Source: a virus
Reading direction: 5' to 3' (one strand)
Length of the DNA stretch: 64,000 nucleotides
Virus record (IMG/VR): IMGVR_UViG_3300029787_005452
Coordinates: 62,001-126,000 of that record
The stretch's first letter is position 1; every line of letters starts with the position of its first letter. The notes under the pieces are model-generated. The model was given only the letters and a program-made list of their open reading frames with translations. It was not told where the DNA came from and made no database searches. Shown piece by piece: positions 1-6,557 of this stretch. The translations under genes were made by a program, and so were the position numbers.

Positions 1-137
1 CCAATGGTAGGAGATATTTCTTTTGTAACCCATTGCCATACATAATATACAAAATAACCTAAACCTATTGCAGCTATAATTGGAAATCCAAAGTCATTAA
101 CTAACTTTGAAAAGTGGTCTATCATTTGATCATTCAT
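1..137 (-). CDS. Small membrane protein, truncated by the window edge
   Basis: The reading frame starts at an ATG at 137 and runs off the left edge, giving 45 residues. It begins MNDQMIDHFSKLVNDFGFPI and continues into a hydrophobic stretch (about residues 18-34) ending in a WQW segment. The N-terminus resembles that of the 93-residue protein at 403-684, which has 'EVGFPIAGAL' in the same place, so the two may be paralogues. A membrane role is inferred. The C-terminus is not in the window, so no family is assigned. Confidence 0.6.
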   Translation of the reverse strand, partial: MNDQMIDHFSKLVNDFGFPIIAAIGLGYFVYYVWQWVTKEISPTI

Positions 138-145
138 ATTTTTTA

Positions 146-403
146 TTATTTAGAAGCGAGACCACCACCCATTCTATTTTCTAAGAATTTTTTTATTTGC
201 TCTAGTCGTGAACGGTGTACCATAAGCGTGTCCATTTGACTACTAATTCTTACATCATGGTAACCAAGTTGTTTTTTTAAATCGTCAATTTGTATTTGTT
301 GTTCTTGTACTATTTGAGAATATTTATTTATATCTCTATCTAATAGATAAAAAGATGTTACTACAAGTAAACCTAATACGGTAAATATTATATTTTTTTT
401 CAT
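146..403 (-). CDS. Membrane-anchored coiled-coil small protein
   Basis: 85 residues with one N-terminal hydrophobic segment (about residues 5-21), followed by a polar, Gln/Lys-rich helix likely to form a coiled coil. The start overlaps the stop of the upstream gene in a TAATG arrangement, so the two are probably translationally coupled. A short anchored protein with a periplasmic-type helix next to a holin-like protein would fit a spanin or lysis accessory, but no lipobox or lysis motif is visible. Function unknown. Confidence 0.6.
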   Translation of the reverse strand: MKKNIIFTVLGLLVVTSFYLLDRDINKYSQIVQEQQIQIDDLKKQLGYHDVRISSQMDTLMVHRSRLEQIKKFLENRMGGGLASK

Positions 404-684
404 TAATCTTTTCTTGCGTCCTCCTTTCCTTCAGATGCTGCTATCCTATCTAAGTTTGGTTCAACATTAAATGCATGAGATATTAAAGTATCAATTTTAA
501 CTATTTCATTAGTCATAACATCGACTCTATTTTGTAAACTTGCTATCATTCCTCCTAGACCAGCTACACCGCCTTTTACCCCGTTTAATATAAATTTTAA
601 AATAATAAAAATAAATACACCACCAGATAATGCCCCTGCAATAGGAAAGCCAACCTCGGTAAGAAATCTAATAAAACCACTCAT
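403..684 (-). CDS. Small membrane protein, holin-like size
   Basis: 93 residues. A hydrophobic, glycine-rich segment at about residues 10-32 is followed by a short Gly-rich hinge and an amphipathic tail with acidic and basic residues at the end. Its N-terminus resembles the truncated protein at 1-137. Size and topology would suit a small holin or membrane-remodelling protein, but this is inference. AATAAATA lies 6 nt upstream of the start, so it is probably transcribed late. Confidence 0.6.
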   Translation of the reverse strand: MSGFIRFLTEVGFPIAGALSGGVFIFIILKFILNGVKGGVAGLGGMIASLQNRVDVMTNEIVKIDTLISHAFNVEPNLDRIAASEGKEDARKD

Positions 685-690
685 TAAAAA

Positions 691-698
691 TATTTATT
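691..698 (-). promoter_or_regulatory. Late-type promoter box for the gene starting at 684
   Basis: AATAAATA on the minus strand, 6 nt from the ATG. This is one base longer than the 5 nt seen at most late genes. Confidence 0.45.
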
Positions 699-710
699 AA
701 AAATAACATG

Positions 711-738
711 TTGAAATATATATTATTATAAGTAAATA
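711..738 (+). promoter_or_regulatory. Possible early promoter for the DUF3307 gene
   Basis: TTGAAA at 711-716, a 16-bp spacer and TAAATA at 733-738. Transcription would begin about 20 nt before the ATG at 765. Unlike most genes here, this one would have a short leader, which contains the G-rich stretch CCGGGGAT directly before the start. Confidence 0.35.
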
Positions 739-764
739 TAAAAGATAAATAATATACCGGGGAT

Positions 765-1145
765 ATGGAACAATTAATTTTACACTTGACAGGAGATTAC
801 CTGTTACAGAGTGACTGGATGGCTCTTAATAAGATTAAAAATAGTAGGGCCGCAGCTACCCATGCTTTTGTATATTCATTACCATTTTTATTGTTACAAC
901 CATCATGGGAAGCATGGTTTGTAATATTTTTTACACACTTTTTAATTGATCGTTTTGCTATTGCTAAATATATAGCATTTGCTAAAACTAAAATAGCTCC
1001 TAATAAATGGTGGCCATCATGGAAAGATTGTTCTGTAAATGGTTATAATAAAGATATACCTGTTTGGTTATCAACTTGGTTATTAATTATAACTGACAAT
1101 ACTATCCATCTTATTATAAATTACTTAGCTTTAAAGTATCTATAA
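765..1145 (+). CDS. DUF3307 family membrane protein
   Basis: 126 residues, rich in Trp and hydrophobic residues, with three or four probable membrane segments. It opens 'HLTGDYLLQSDWMA' and has a conserved-looking 'FFTHFLIDRFAIAKY' segment, the pattern of the DUF3307 family found in many phages and bacteria. The family's biochemical role is not established. It stands alone on the plus strand between minus-strand genes. It has a short G-rich Shine-Dalgarno-like element (GGGG) just before the ATG, unusual here because most starts have none. Confidence 0.75.
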   Translation: MEQLILHLTGDYLLQSDWMALNKIKNSRAAATHAFVYSLPFLLLQPSWEAWFVIFFTHFLIDRFAIAKYIAFAKTKIAPNKWWPSWKDCSVNGYNKDIPVWLSTWLLIITDNTIHLIINYLALKYL

Positions 1146-1170
1146 AAAAAGCCCTACCAAAGTAGAGCTT
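1144..1170 (-). terminator. Intrinsic terminator, minus strand
   Basis: A stem of 9 pairs (1149-1157 with 1162-1170) and a 4-nt loop. Read on the minus strand, the one C/A mismatch becomes a U-G wobble and a run of seven U follows, so it should stop transcription from the gene at 1197-1397. It also lies just past the stop of the convergent DUF3307 gene. Confidence 0.7.
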
Positions 1171-1196
1171 GTTATAATAATTAATTAATAATTAAA

Positions 1197-1397
1197 TTAT
1201 TTTTTTACAGTAGGTTTTCTACCTCTTTTTTTTGCAGTTGGCTTTGCCTTGCTTTTTAGTTCAGCTAATTCTTCTTCTGCTTTAGCAGCTAGCTCCTTAG
1301 CTTCAGTAACTAATAGATTGACTTTATCTAAATGTTTTCTTGCGACTAAAAGGCCAACAACAAAACCTACCACAAACGTTGCGATTAATGTTAACAT
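1197..1397 (-). CDS. Single-pass membrane protein with basic tail
   Basis: 66 residues from the ATG at 1397: a strongly hydrophobic N-terminal segment (MLTLIATFVVGFVVGLLVA), an Ala/Glu/Lys-rich helix and a basic end (KPTAKKRGRKPTVKK) with a GRKP element like an AT-hook core. An in-frame ATG at 1433 would add 12 residues, but it lies against the U-tract of the terminator at 1435-1463, so the downstream start is preferred. A membrane-anchored protein with a DNA- or RNA-binding tail is an inference. Function unknown. Confidence 0.55.
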   Translation of the reverse strand: MLTLIATFVVGFVVGLLVARKHLDKVNLLVTEAKELAAKAEEELAELKSKAKPTAKKRGRKPTVKK

Positions 1398-1434
1398 AAG
1401 AAAATTATTTAAACTAATTTTTATACATATCAAT

Positions 1435-1463
1435 AAAAAAAGCCACCTCTTTCGAGGTGACTT
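1435..1463 (-). terminator. Intrinsic terminator, minus strand
   Basis: A 10-position stem (1440-1449 with 1454-1463). On the minus strand it has a GAAA tetraloop (GNRA type), one U-G wobble in place of a C/A mismatch, and a following U-run (from the A-run at 1435-1441). It ends transcription of the gene at 1504-1731. Confidence 0.75.
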
Positions 1464-1503
1464 GAAAAATATTATAACTACCGCGGAGACTGTATAATAT
1501 TTT

Positions 1504-1731
1504 TTATTTCTTTAGTAATGCAACTAAAACAAAAAGAGCAACTAGCCCGATAAGACCGTTTTCTCCTCCTATAGAACCAACTAATGTGGTTATATTTCCA
1601 ATAACGTCTGCTCCAAAAAGAGCTCCTTTACCGAATAATATTTCAGCGAGTACACTAATAGAAACCAGTGCCACGCCTATGTCAGTGATAGCGGATGTAC
1701 CGCTTTTTATATATGTAATTATGTTATCCAT
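1504..1731 (-). CDS. Small two-helix membrane protein
   Basis: 75 residues with two hydrophobic segments (about 15-32 and 60-74) joined by a Gly-rich loop, ending in LKK. No charged cytoplasmic domain. The topology is compatible with a class II holin-type protein, but no sequence signature settles it. It lies between two hairpins and is followed by a strong terminator, so it is probably expressed as its own unit. Confidence 0.55.
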   Translation of the reverse strand: MDNIITYIKSGTSAITDIGVALVSISVLAEILFGKGALFGADVIGNITTLVGSIGGENGLIGLVALFVLVALLKK

Positions 1732-1738
1732 AGATAAG

Positions 1739-1746
1739 TATTTAAT
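1739..1746 (-). promoter_or_regulatory. Late-type box upstream of the gene starting at 1731
   Basis: ATTAAATA on the minus strand, 7 nt before the ATG. The spacing is looser than at most late genes, so the call is tentative. Confidence 0.3.
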
Positions 1747-1761
1747 CTTCTCGCGGAGATT

Positions 1762-2403
1762 TTACTTATCTTTTGTTTTCCAGAAATATTCATCAGTGTC
1801 TCCTAAACGGTATTCAAAACCATTTTCAACTTGATAAAATTCAGTACTAACCATAAAATCAGGTGTTTTAGGAGTTTGAGGCGTTAATGAATTATCATAA
1901 ACTCTCATTCTATTATTAGGGTATAAAGCATACTGTCCATTTTCTAATTCAATAACATTAAACGATTTATGTTCTGCAGGTACTTCAGCTGTGGAATAAT
2001 CAGGCTGATCTGTATTAACATGATAATTATCTAACGTAAACATATAAGTACCTTTTACTATATCATGCGTCCTAGTAAAGACTTCAAAATCCATACTACC
2101 TATAAATTGTTTATATAAACAAGTAACACCATAATCCATACAATTCCAAAATTGCAAATTAGGTAAATCATAATCAGGTGTTGGTGTTTCTGGAGAAGAA
2201 ACAAAAGCAGTAATAGGAAGTTTATCAAAAACTGCCCCGTATTCAGGTAAAAAAGTTTCAAAGTAAAAAGCTCTACCTGGAATACTTTTCGCAGTTACCC
2301 AATGACCTTCTACAAATTCTCCATGACCGTCTTTTCCATCTCGTAAAAATTCTTTTCTTACATAAACTTTTGTATTTGGTAAATTACATATTAATTGTGA
2401 CAT
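1762..2403 (-). CDS. Conserved marine T4-like phage protein, function unknown
   Basis: 213 residues, soluble, rich in aromatic residues and Pro. It opens MSQLICNLPNTKVYVRKEFL and carries segments such as 'FWNCMDYGVTCLYKQF' and 'PDFMVSTEFYQVENGFEYR'. From memory it matches a family of uncharacterised proteins common in cyanophages and pelagiphages. The start abuts the spermidine synthase stop (TAA then ATG), so it is the last gene of the polyamine operon. No catalytic motif is evident. Confidence 0.65.
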   Translation of the reverse strand: MSQLICNLPNTKVYVRKEFLRDGKDGHGEFVEGHWVTAKSIPGRAFYFETFLPEYGAVFDKLPITAFVSSPETPTPDYDLPNLQFWNCMDYGVTCLYKQFIGSMDFEVFTRTHDIVKGTYMFTLDNYHVNTDQPDYSTAEVPAEHKSFNVIELENGQYALYPNNRMRVYDNSLTPQTPKTPDFMVSTEFYQVENGFEYRLGDTDEYFWKTKDK

Positions 2404-3216
2404 TTAATTACTTACTCCGTTTGGTAATAAAAAACTACTGCTATGAATAAATTCATTATAATATTTTAAATTTTTTATTTCATTTTTATTATTATCAATT
2501 GGTAAATAATTACCATCTGAACAAAAATGAAAACCAATAGTACCAGAAGGGTAGGTTGGTACTAAAGTATAATAGTATCTTACCGCATTAAAATATTTCT
2601 TTTTAAAATTATACATATCATTAATAAGATCATTATTATAAAACATACTTTCAGATTGTGAAACTACTATACCGTTTTTCTTTAATGCTTTCTTTAAATT
2701 AGAATAAAAATTTTCTTTAAATAAAGATGCACCTACGCTAAAAGGATCAGTTGAGTCAATTATTATTATATCATAAAGATTTGTACAATTTTTAATATAT
2801 TCAGCACCGTCGTAATTCATAATAGTTACTCTACTATCTTTTAAACCGCATGATATATTTGGAAAATATTTTTTAGATATTTCTATAACATCATTATCTA
2901 TTTCTACAAGATTTATAGATTTAACCTTTTTATGTTTGACTACTTCTCTTACTATACCCCCATCTCCACCGCCTATAATTAATACATTATCTGGTTTATT
3001 ATGTACATTTAAAGGTACATGGGTTAACATTTCATGATAATTAGCTTCATCAAATTCGGTTAATTGAATGACACCGTCTAATTTTAAAAGTTTACCAAAA
3101 CGTTTAGTATCGTAAACTTCTATACGTTGATATTTAGAATTAATTAATTCAATTAATTCTCCTTCTATATAAATAGTACTACCGTTTTTTCTATCCCAAC
3201 TATCGTCTATATTCAT
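2404..3216 (-). CDS. speE: Spermidine synthase (polyamine aminopropyltransferase)
   Basis: 270 residues, the usual length. The Rossmann-fold binding site for decarboxylated S-adenosylmethionine is seen as IGGGDGG (residues 81-87) followed by LVEID (103-107), and the active-site DSTDP (154-158) is intact. It moves an aminopropyl group onto putrescine to make spermidine. Its start overlaps the stop of the adjacent SpeD-like gene (ATGA), and the other SpeD gene lies one step further upstream, so substrate and product enzymes are made together. Polyamines neutralise packaged DNA, which may be the benefit to a phage. Confidence 0.9.
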   Translation of the reverse strand: MNIDDSWDRKNGSTIYIEGELIELINSKYQRIEVYDTKRFGKLLKLDGVIQLTEFDEANYHEMLTHVPLNVHNKPDNVLIIGGGDGGIVREVVKHKKVKSINLVEIDNDVIEISKKYFPNISCGLKDSRVTIMNYDGAEYIKNCTNLYDIIIIDSTDPFSVGASLFKENFYSNLKKALKKNGIVVSQSESMFYNNDLINDMYNFKKKYFNAVRYYYTLVPTYPSGTIGFHFCSDGNYLPIDNNKNEIKNLKYYNEFIHSSSFLLPNGVSN

Positions 3217-3593
3217 TTACGTTTACACATTTTATATAAAACTGTTTCAGCTTTAAAAAAACTTTTACTAAATTCTGCCATTTTTTCTACGTCATACCAT
3301 TTGCATGAAAAAATATCTAAATATGCAGCATTAGTATTATTAGCAAAATGACCTGATACTAAAGAAGTTTCAATTAATTGTGTCATAGAAAACCCTGATA
3401 CTTTAGGATCATCCCCAAAATGGACTACTTGACATTCTCCAAACATTTTCATATCAATAACATCGTTACATAAAGTATTAACATACTCTTTTATTTTATC
3501 TGCATCTCTAATAATATCAGGATTACATTTATATAAATCTACAGAAGTAGACATACCCCATAATTTAGTATCTATAAATTTTTTTTCGTTCAT
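3213..3593 (-). CDS. SpeD-family paralogue (AdoMet decarboxylase-like)
   Basis: 126 residues. It carries the family core 'GECQVVHFG' (52-60) and 'NAAYLDIFSC' (88-97). At the self-cleavage site it reads E75-T76-S77 rather than the usual E-S-H, so the residue right after Glu is Thr, not the serine that becomes the pyruvoyl group. S77 could still serve if cleavage shifts by one. Related SpeD homologues are known to have become ornithine or arginine decarboxylases, which would supply the diamine substrate of SpeE. Alternatively it is a regulatory or inactive subunit. It abuts the canonical speD gene upstream (TAA then ATG). Confidence 0.7.
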   Translation of the reverse strand: MNEKKFIDTKLWGMSTSVDLYKCNPDIIRDADKIKEYVNTLCNDVIDMKMFGECQVVHFGDDPKVSGFSMTQLIETSLVSGHFANNTNAAYLDIFSCKWYDVEKMAEFSKSFFKAETVLYKMCKRK

Positions 3594-3935
3594 TTAACCT
3601 CTATTTATAATTTTTGTATAAACCTCTTTACTATTTAATTCTTTTTCTAAAATATCTTTAATTTTATTACCATCTAATTTATTATCACAGCTAAAAACAT
3701 CAACAGCTGCATAATTAAACTCTGGCCAAGTATGAATACTTAAATGACTTTCAGTTATTACTAAAACCCCAGTTAAACCATGAGGGTTAAATTCATGAAA
3801 TAAATCATTAACTATAGTTGCTTTACCTTTTTTTGCAGCTTTTATAAAAATATCTTTTACTTGATTAGAATCATTTAAAATTTTTGAATCACAATCAAAC
3901 AGTTCAATTAATAAATGAGTTGCTAAAGGTTTCAT
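3594..3935 (-). CDS. speD: S-adenosylmethionine decarboxylase proenzyme
   Basis: 113 residues from the ATG at 3935. With this start the self-cleavage site is E62-S63, with H68 and C83, matching the Thermotoga-type enzyme numbering. The motif is TESHLSIHTWPEFNYAAVD. It makes decarboxylated AdoMet, the aminopropyl donor for SpeE two genes downstream. The start overlaps the queE stop as TAATG. An upstream in-frame ATG at 3959 would add 8 residues inside queE and is less likely. All key residues are present, so it should be active. Confidence 0.88.
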   Translation of the reverse strand: MKPLATHLLIELFDCDSKILNDSNQVKDIFIKAAKKGKATIVNDLFHEFNPHGLTGVLVITESHLSIHTWPEFNYAAVDVFSCDNKLDGNKIKDILEKELNSKEVYTKIINRG

Positions 3936-4675
3936 TATACTTTCAATGCCATATCCCAAATGACTAATTGCAATCTTGGACTAAATTTAAAGTTATGTTT
4001 CTTACATAACTCAGCCACCATAGCTGATTTCTGAGTATGTTCCTCTCTACTACCACAACAAGGCATTAACCACACATTTTCAGGATTAACCAGTCCGTTA
4101 TCGATATACTTTTCAAAAAGTTCCTTTTCATCTTCTTTAGAATCGATAACAAATTTAAAACATTCATTATTACTATTATGATGAGCTATAACATCAGGTT
4201 TATATCGACGTTTTTCTGGATCACCATTATTACTCATTTTCGGTGATAAGGTAAAATCTGCATTAAAATCATCATACCACCTATCCATAGGTTTAAGAGT
4301 ACTATTAGATTCAAAATCTATTTTAGGTATAAACCCAAATCTTTCAACAAATGTATCCATCCATAATAATAATCTTTTCTGCTGTAAAAGAGGTTCACCA
4401 CCAGTAATTTTTAATAATGCACCTCTTTTTAACTCTTTATCAAAACCATTTTTTTCATAAAAATCATTAAGCTGGTCAAATGTATATCGATTTTTAATAG
4501 ACCAGGATACAAATGAATCACAACCATGGGGTGAATCTGGAGATGCAAAACCTTGACAAGTTAAATTACACATTGCAAGCCTCATAAAGACTGACGGCCA
4601 ACCAATATATTTACCTTCTCCTTCCACGGTATAAAATACATGATCATCACTTAAAGATAAAATATCGCTACTCAT
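3935..4675 (-). CDS. queE: 7-carboxy-7-deazaguanine synthase (radical SAM)
   Basis: 246 residues. The N-terminal 'YTVEGEGKYIGWPSVFMRLA' leads into the iron-sulphur site with C36, C40 and C52 (spacing C-x3-C-x11-C, an enlarged third interval), and TGGEP (91-95) binds the methionine carboxylate as in other radical-SAM enzymes. QueE turns 6-carboxytetrahydropterin from QueD into CDG, the step before QueC. Its own early promoter lies directly upstream. It heads an operon that continues into the polyamine genes. Confidence 0.88.
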   Translation of the reverse strand: MSSDILSLSDDHVFYTVEGEGKYIGWPSVFMRLAMCNLTCQGFASPDSPHGCDSFVSWSIKNRYTFDQLNDFYEKNGFDKELKRGALLKITGGEPLLQQKRLLLWMDTFVERFGFIPKIDFESNSTLKPMDRWYDDFNADFTLSPKMSNNGDPEKRRYKPDVIAHHNSNNECFKFVIDSKEDEKELFEKYIDNGLVNPENVWLMPCCGSREEHTQKSAMVAELCKKHNFKFSPRLQLVIWDMALKV

Positions 4676-4681
4676 AGTATA

Positions 4682-4710
4682 ATTATAGTATAGTTCCTCA
4701 TTATTATCAA
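4682..4710 (-). promoter_or_regulatory. Early promoter of queE
   Basis: On the minus strand, TTGATA (4710-4705), a 17-bp spacer and TATAAT (4687-4682), then 6 nt to the ATG at 4675. This places the expected transcript start at the start codon. Confidence 0.7.
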
Positions 4711-4775
4711 GATGGAGTATATTATTTATTGATTTTAACCTAATTTTTTTATGTAGTATTTTTTAAATATAGTGT

Positions 4776-4783
4776 TATAAATA
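4776..4783 (+). promoter_or_regulatory. Late-type promoter box of phoH
   Basis: A perfect TATAAATA, 6 nt before the ATG at 4790. No TTGA box was found at a fitting distance. Confidence 0.5.
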
Positions 4784-4789
4784 TTTTAT

Positions 4790-5560
4790 ATGTCAAAAAC
4801 AACCACTACCCGTAAAAGGGTAAAATCAGTGAAGAAACGAGTAAATCTTGTTGATTCGGTCTTAGATAGAACAGTCGAAGCTCCAGTTAATAATTGGGAT
4901 CTTGACTTTAAAATAAATGAAGAGTATAAATTAACTCCTAATCAGGTTGATTTTTTAGTAAAAGCTTTGCAAAAAACGACACGAATGTGTATGATTGACG
5001 GTCCAGCTGGGACAGCTAAGACTTATTTGGCTGTATTAACTGCTTTAAAAATGTTAAATAGAAAACAAATAGATAATATAATTTATATAAGATCTATAGT
5101 TGAAAGTGCTTCTCGGAGTATGGGAGCATTGCCTGGTGAACTAGAAGAAAAATTTGCACCATGGTCAATGCCTTTGATTGATAAACTAGAAGAAATAACA
5201 ACTGCAGGGGCTGGTGGTAATCTAATAAATAAAGGCTATATTAAATGTATACCGGTTAACTTTACAAGAGGTTTAACTTTTAAAAATGCTTGCGTTATTA
5301 TTGATGAAGCTCAAAACATGACTAACCCTGAATTAACTACTATTTTAACACGTTTCGGCGAGGATAGTAAATATCTTGTCGTTGGTGATACTCATCAAGC
5401 TGATATCGGGGTAAAAAGTGGGTTTAAAAACATATTAGAAGCTTTTAATGACCCTATATGTGAAGATGAAGGTATATTGACATTTAAATTTGATGAAGAA
5501 GATATAGTAAGAAGTAAAATTCTAAGATTTATCGTCGAGAGACTCAACACCGTTCAATAA
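4790..5560 (+). CDS. phoH: PhoH-like P-loop ATPase
   Basis: 256 residues. A basic N-terminus of about 20 residues precedes the PhoH core: the Q-motif-like 'LTPNQVDFLVKAL' (48-60), Walker A GPAGTAKT (71-78) and Walker B VIIDEAQN near residue 170, then 'VVGDTHQADIG'. PhoH ATPases are widespread in marine phages and are linked to RNA handling, but their phage role is unproven. The last 39 nt overlap tail-to-tail with the minus-strand gene at 5522-5791. Confidence 0.85.
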   Translation: MSKTTTTRKRVKSVKKRVNLVDSVLDRTVEAPVNNWDLDFKINEEYKLTPNQVDFLVKALQKTTRMCMIDGPAGTAKTYLAVLTALKMLNRKQIDNIIYIRSIVESASRSMGALPGELEEKFAPWSMPLIDKLEEITTAGAGGNLINKGYIKCIPVNFTRGLTFKNACVIIDEAQNMTNPELTTILTRFGEDSKYLVVGDTHQADIGVKSGFKNILEAFNDPICEDEGILTFKFDEEDIVRSKILRFIVERLNTVQ

Positions 5561-5791
5561 TTCCCTCATAGCTTGAGCAAGACCTACTTGTTGAATACTA
5601 ATATTAGGTAAATCTTTTTTTGGTTCCTGTTCTTTAGGTTGAGATACTTCTACCATTTTAGAAAATACATCTTGTTCCAGTTTAACTTGTTGCGGATCAC
5701 GTTCTCTAGTAGAAGGTACACCAGTTGATATACCAGTTTGTATGACAGGAGTTTTGTTTACATTATTCTGATAAACATCCCCTATATCCAT
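5522..5791 (-). CDS. Small hypothetical protein downstream of queD
   Basis: 89 residues from the ATG at 5791, which sits 1 nt after the queD stop. An in-frame start at 5830 would add 13 residues inside queD and is less likely. The sequence is polar with many Gln, Pro and Lys and no clear domain. The C-terminal half (SIQQVGLAQAMRELLNGVES) could form one helix. Its stop overlaps the end of phoH on the other strand. Expressed with queD; function unknown. Confidence 0.5.
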   Translation of the reverse strand: MDIGDVYQNNVNKTPVIQTGISTGVPSTRERDPQQVKLEQDVFSKMVEVSQPKEQEPKKDLPNISIQQVGLAQAMRELLNGVESLDDKS

Positions 5792-5792
5792 T

Positions 5793-6446
5793 TTAATTAC
5801 CCCATGATGTACCGGCAAATGGATTACCAATACCTTTTGATGTTTTATTATATAAAGGTGGTGTTTGTGGGCCCTGATCTGCTATTGGTTCATTTTTAAC
5901 TTCATCATTAATAATAGCTGAAGCTTCTATTTCCTTTTCTTTTAGGTCATGCAAATTTTTTGCAGTATCTTCATTTTGAATATGGCCTTGATCTTTAATA
6001 GTATTCAATAATTCTTCATATATTGCACTATTACCTTCATGCTCCCAAACTTCTACTTTAATAATTCTAACACGATTATTAGTTTGCTCAGTTACAAATT
6101 TATTAGCATTTTCATATACCCATTCTGCAGTTCTTTCAATACCAACACCTTTTTCTGCAATGCGTAAATCAATCATACCCTTTTCAGACATTAACTTAAA
6201 TGTATCTAACTCTGGATCATCAGCAGCTACTACAGTTGTATGGTCATATTGCTTCTCTAAGAGATTTTTAATCTCTTTACAGCCACCGAAATCATAAATC
6301 CAATTTTTATCATCTAATTCTTCTGCTGTAAACCATAACTTACATTGTAATCTATAGCCATGAATTAATTTACAATGACTATCTGCTCTCCACTGACGAA
6401 AGGCTGTACTACCCATCGGTATAATTTTTGTTGATACATATCTCAT
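5793..6446 (-). CDS. queD: QueD-like 6-carboxytetrahydropterin synthase
   Basis: 217 residues. Residues 1-150 are a QueD/PTPS fold: 'ADSHCKLIHGYRLQ' (21-34) with catalytic C25, 'YDHTTVVAADDPEL' (67-80) with D68-H69, and 'VEVWEHEGNSA' with the catalytic Glu. The usual HGH zinc motif reads HGY and the earlier AAH histidine is not evident, so zinc binding may differ. As far as I recall, phage QueD relatives share this. A Pro/Gly-rich tail of about 65 residues follows. It makes CPH4 from dihydroneopterin triphosphate, supplied by FolE2 encoded nearby. Confidence 0.8.
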   Translation of the reverse strand: MRYVSTKIIPMGSTAFRQWRADSHCKLIHGYRLQCKLWFTAEELDDKNWIYDFGGCKEIKNLLEKQYDHTTVVAADDPELDTFKLMSEKGMIDLRIAEKGVGIERTAEWVYENANKFVTEQTNNRVRIIKVEVWEHEGNSAIYEELLNTIKDQGHIQNEDTAKNLHDLKEKEIEASAIINDEVKNEPIADQGPQTPPLYNKTSKGIGNPFAGTSWGN

Positions 6447-6452
6447 ACTATT

Positions 6453-6480
6453 ATTATGATAACAATTTAATGAAAATCAA
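6453..6480 (-). promoter_or_regulatory. Early promoter of queD
   Basis: On the minus strand, TTGATT (6480-6475), a 16-bp spacer and CATAAT (6458-6453), then 6 nt to the ATG at 6446. The -35 box lies in the left arm of the hairpin at 6473-6506. Confidence 0.6.
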
Positions 6481-6506
6481 CTTTTTTAAAAATAATAGTT
6501 GATTTT
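6473..6506 (-). terminator. 10-bp perfect hairpin between two minus-strand genes
   Basis: AAAATCAACT (6473-6482) pairs perfectly with AGTTGATTTT (6497-6506) around a 14-nt A/T loop. It follows the gene at 6558-7643 and could end its transcript, although no U-run follows beyond the stem's own UUUU. It also overlaps the queD promoter. Confidence 0.4.
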
Positions 6507-6557
6507 ATAAAAAATAATTTTAAAATATCTTTAGATAAGAGAGAAGGGACGAGGTAA

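Noticed and set aside
1249-1497. 82-codon plus-strand reading frame opposite the small membrane protein gene
   Set aside because: It runs through the terminator hairpin, lacks a promoter or start signal, and has the Ser/Thr/Asn composition of a shadow frame. The minus-strand frame has a clear membrane segment and basic tail.
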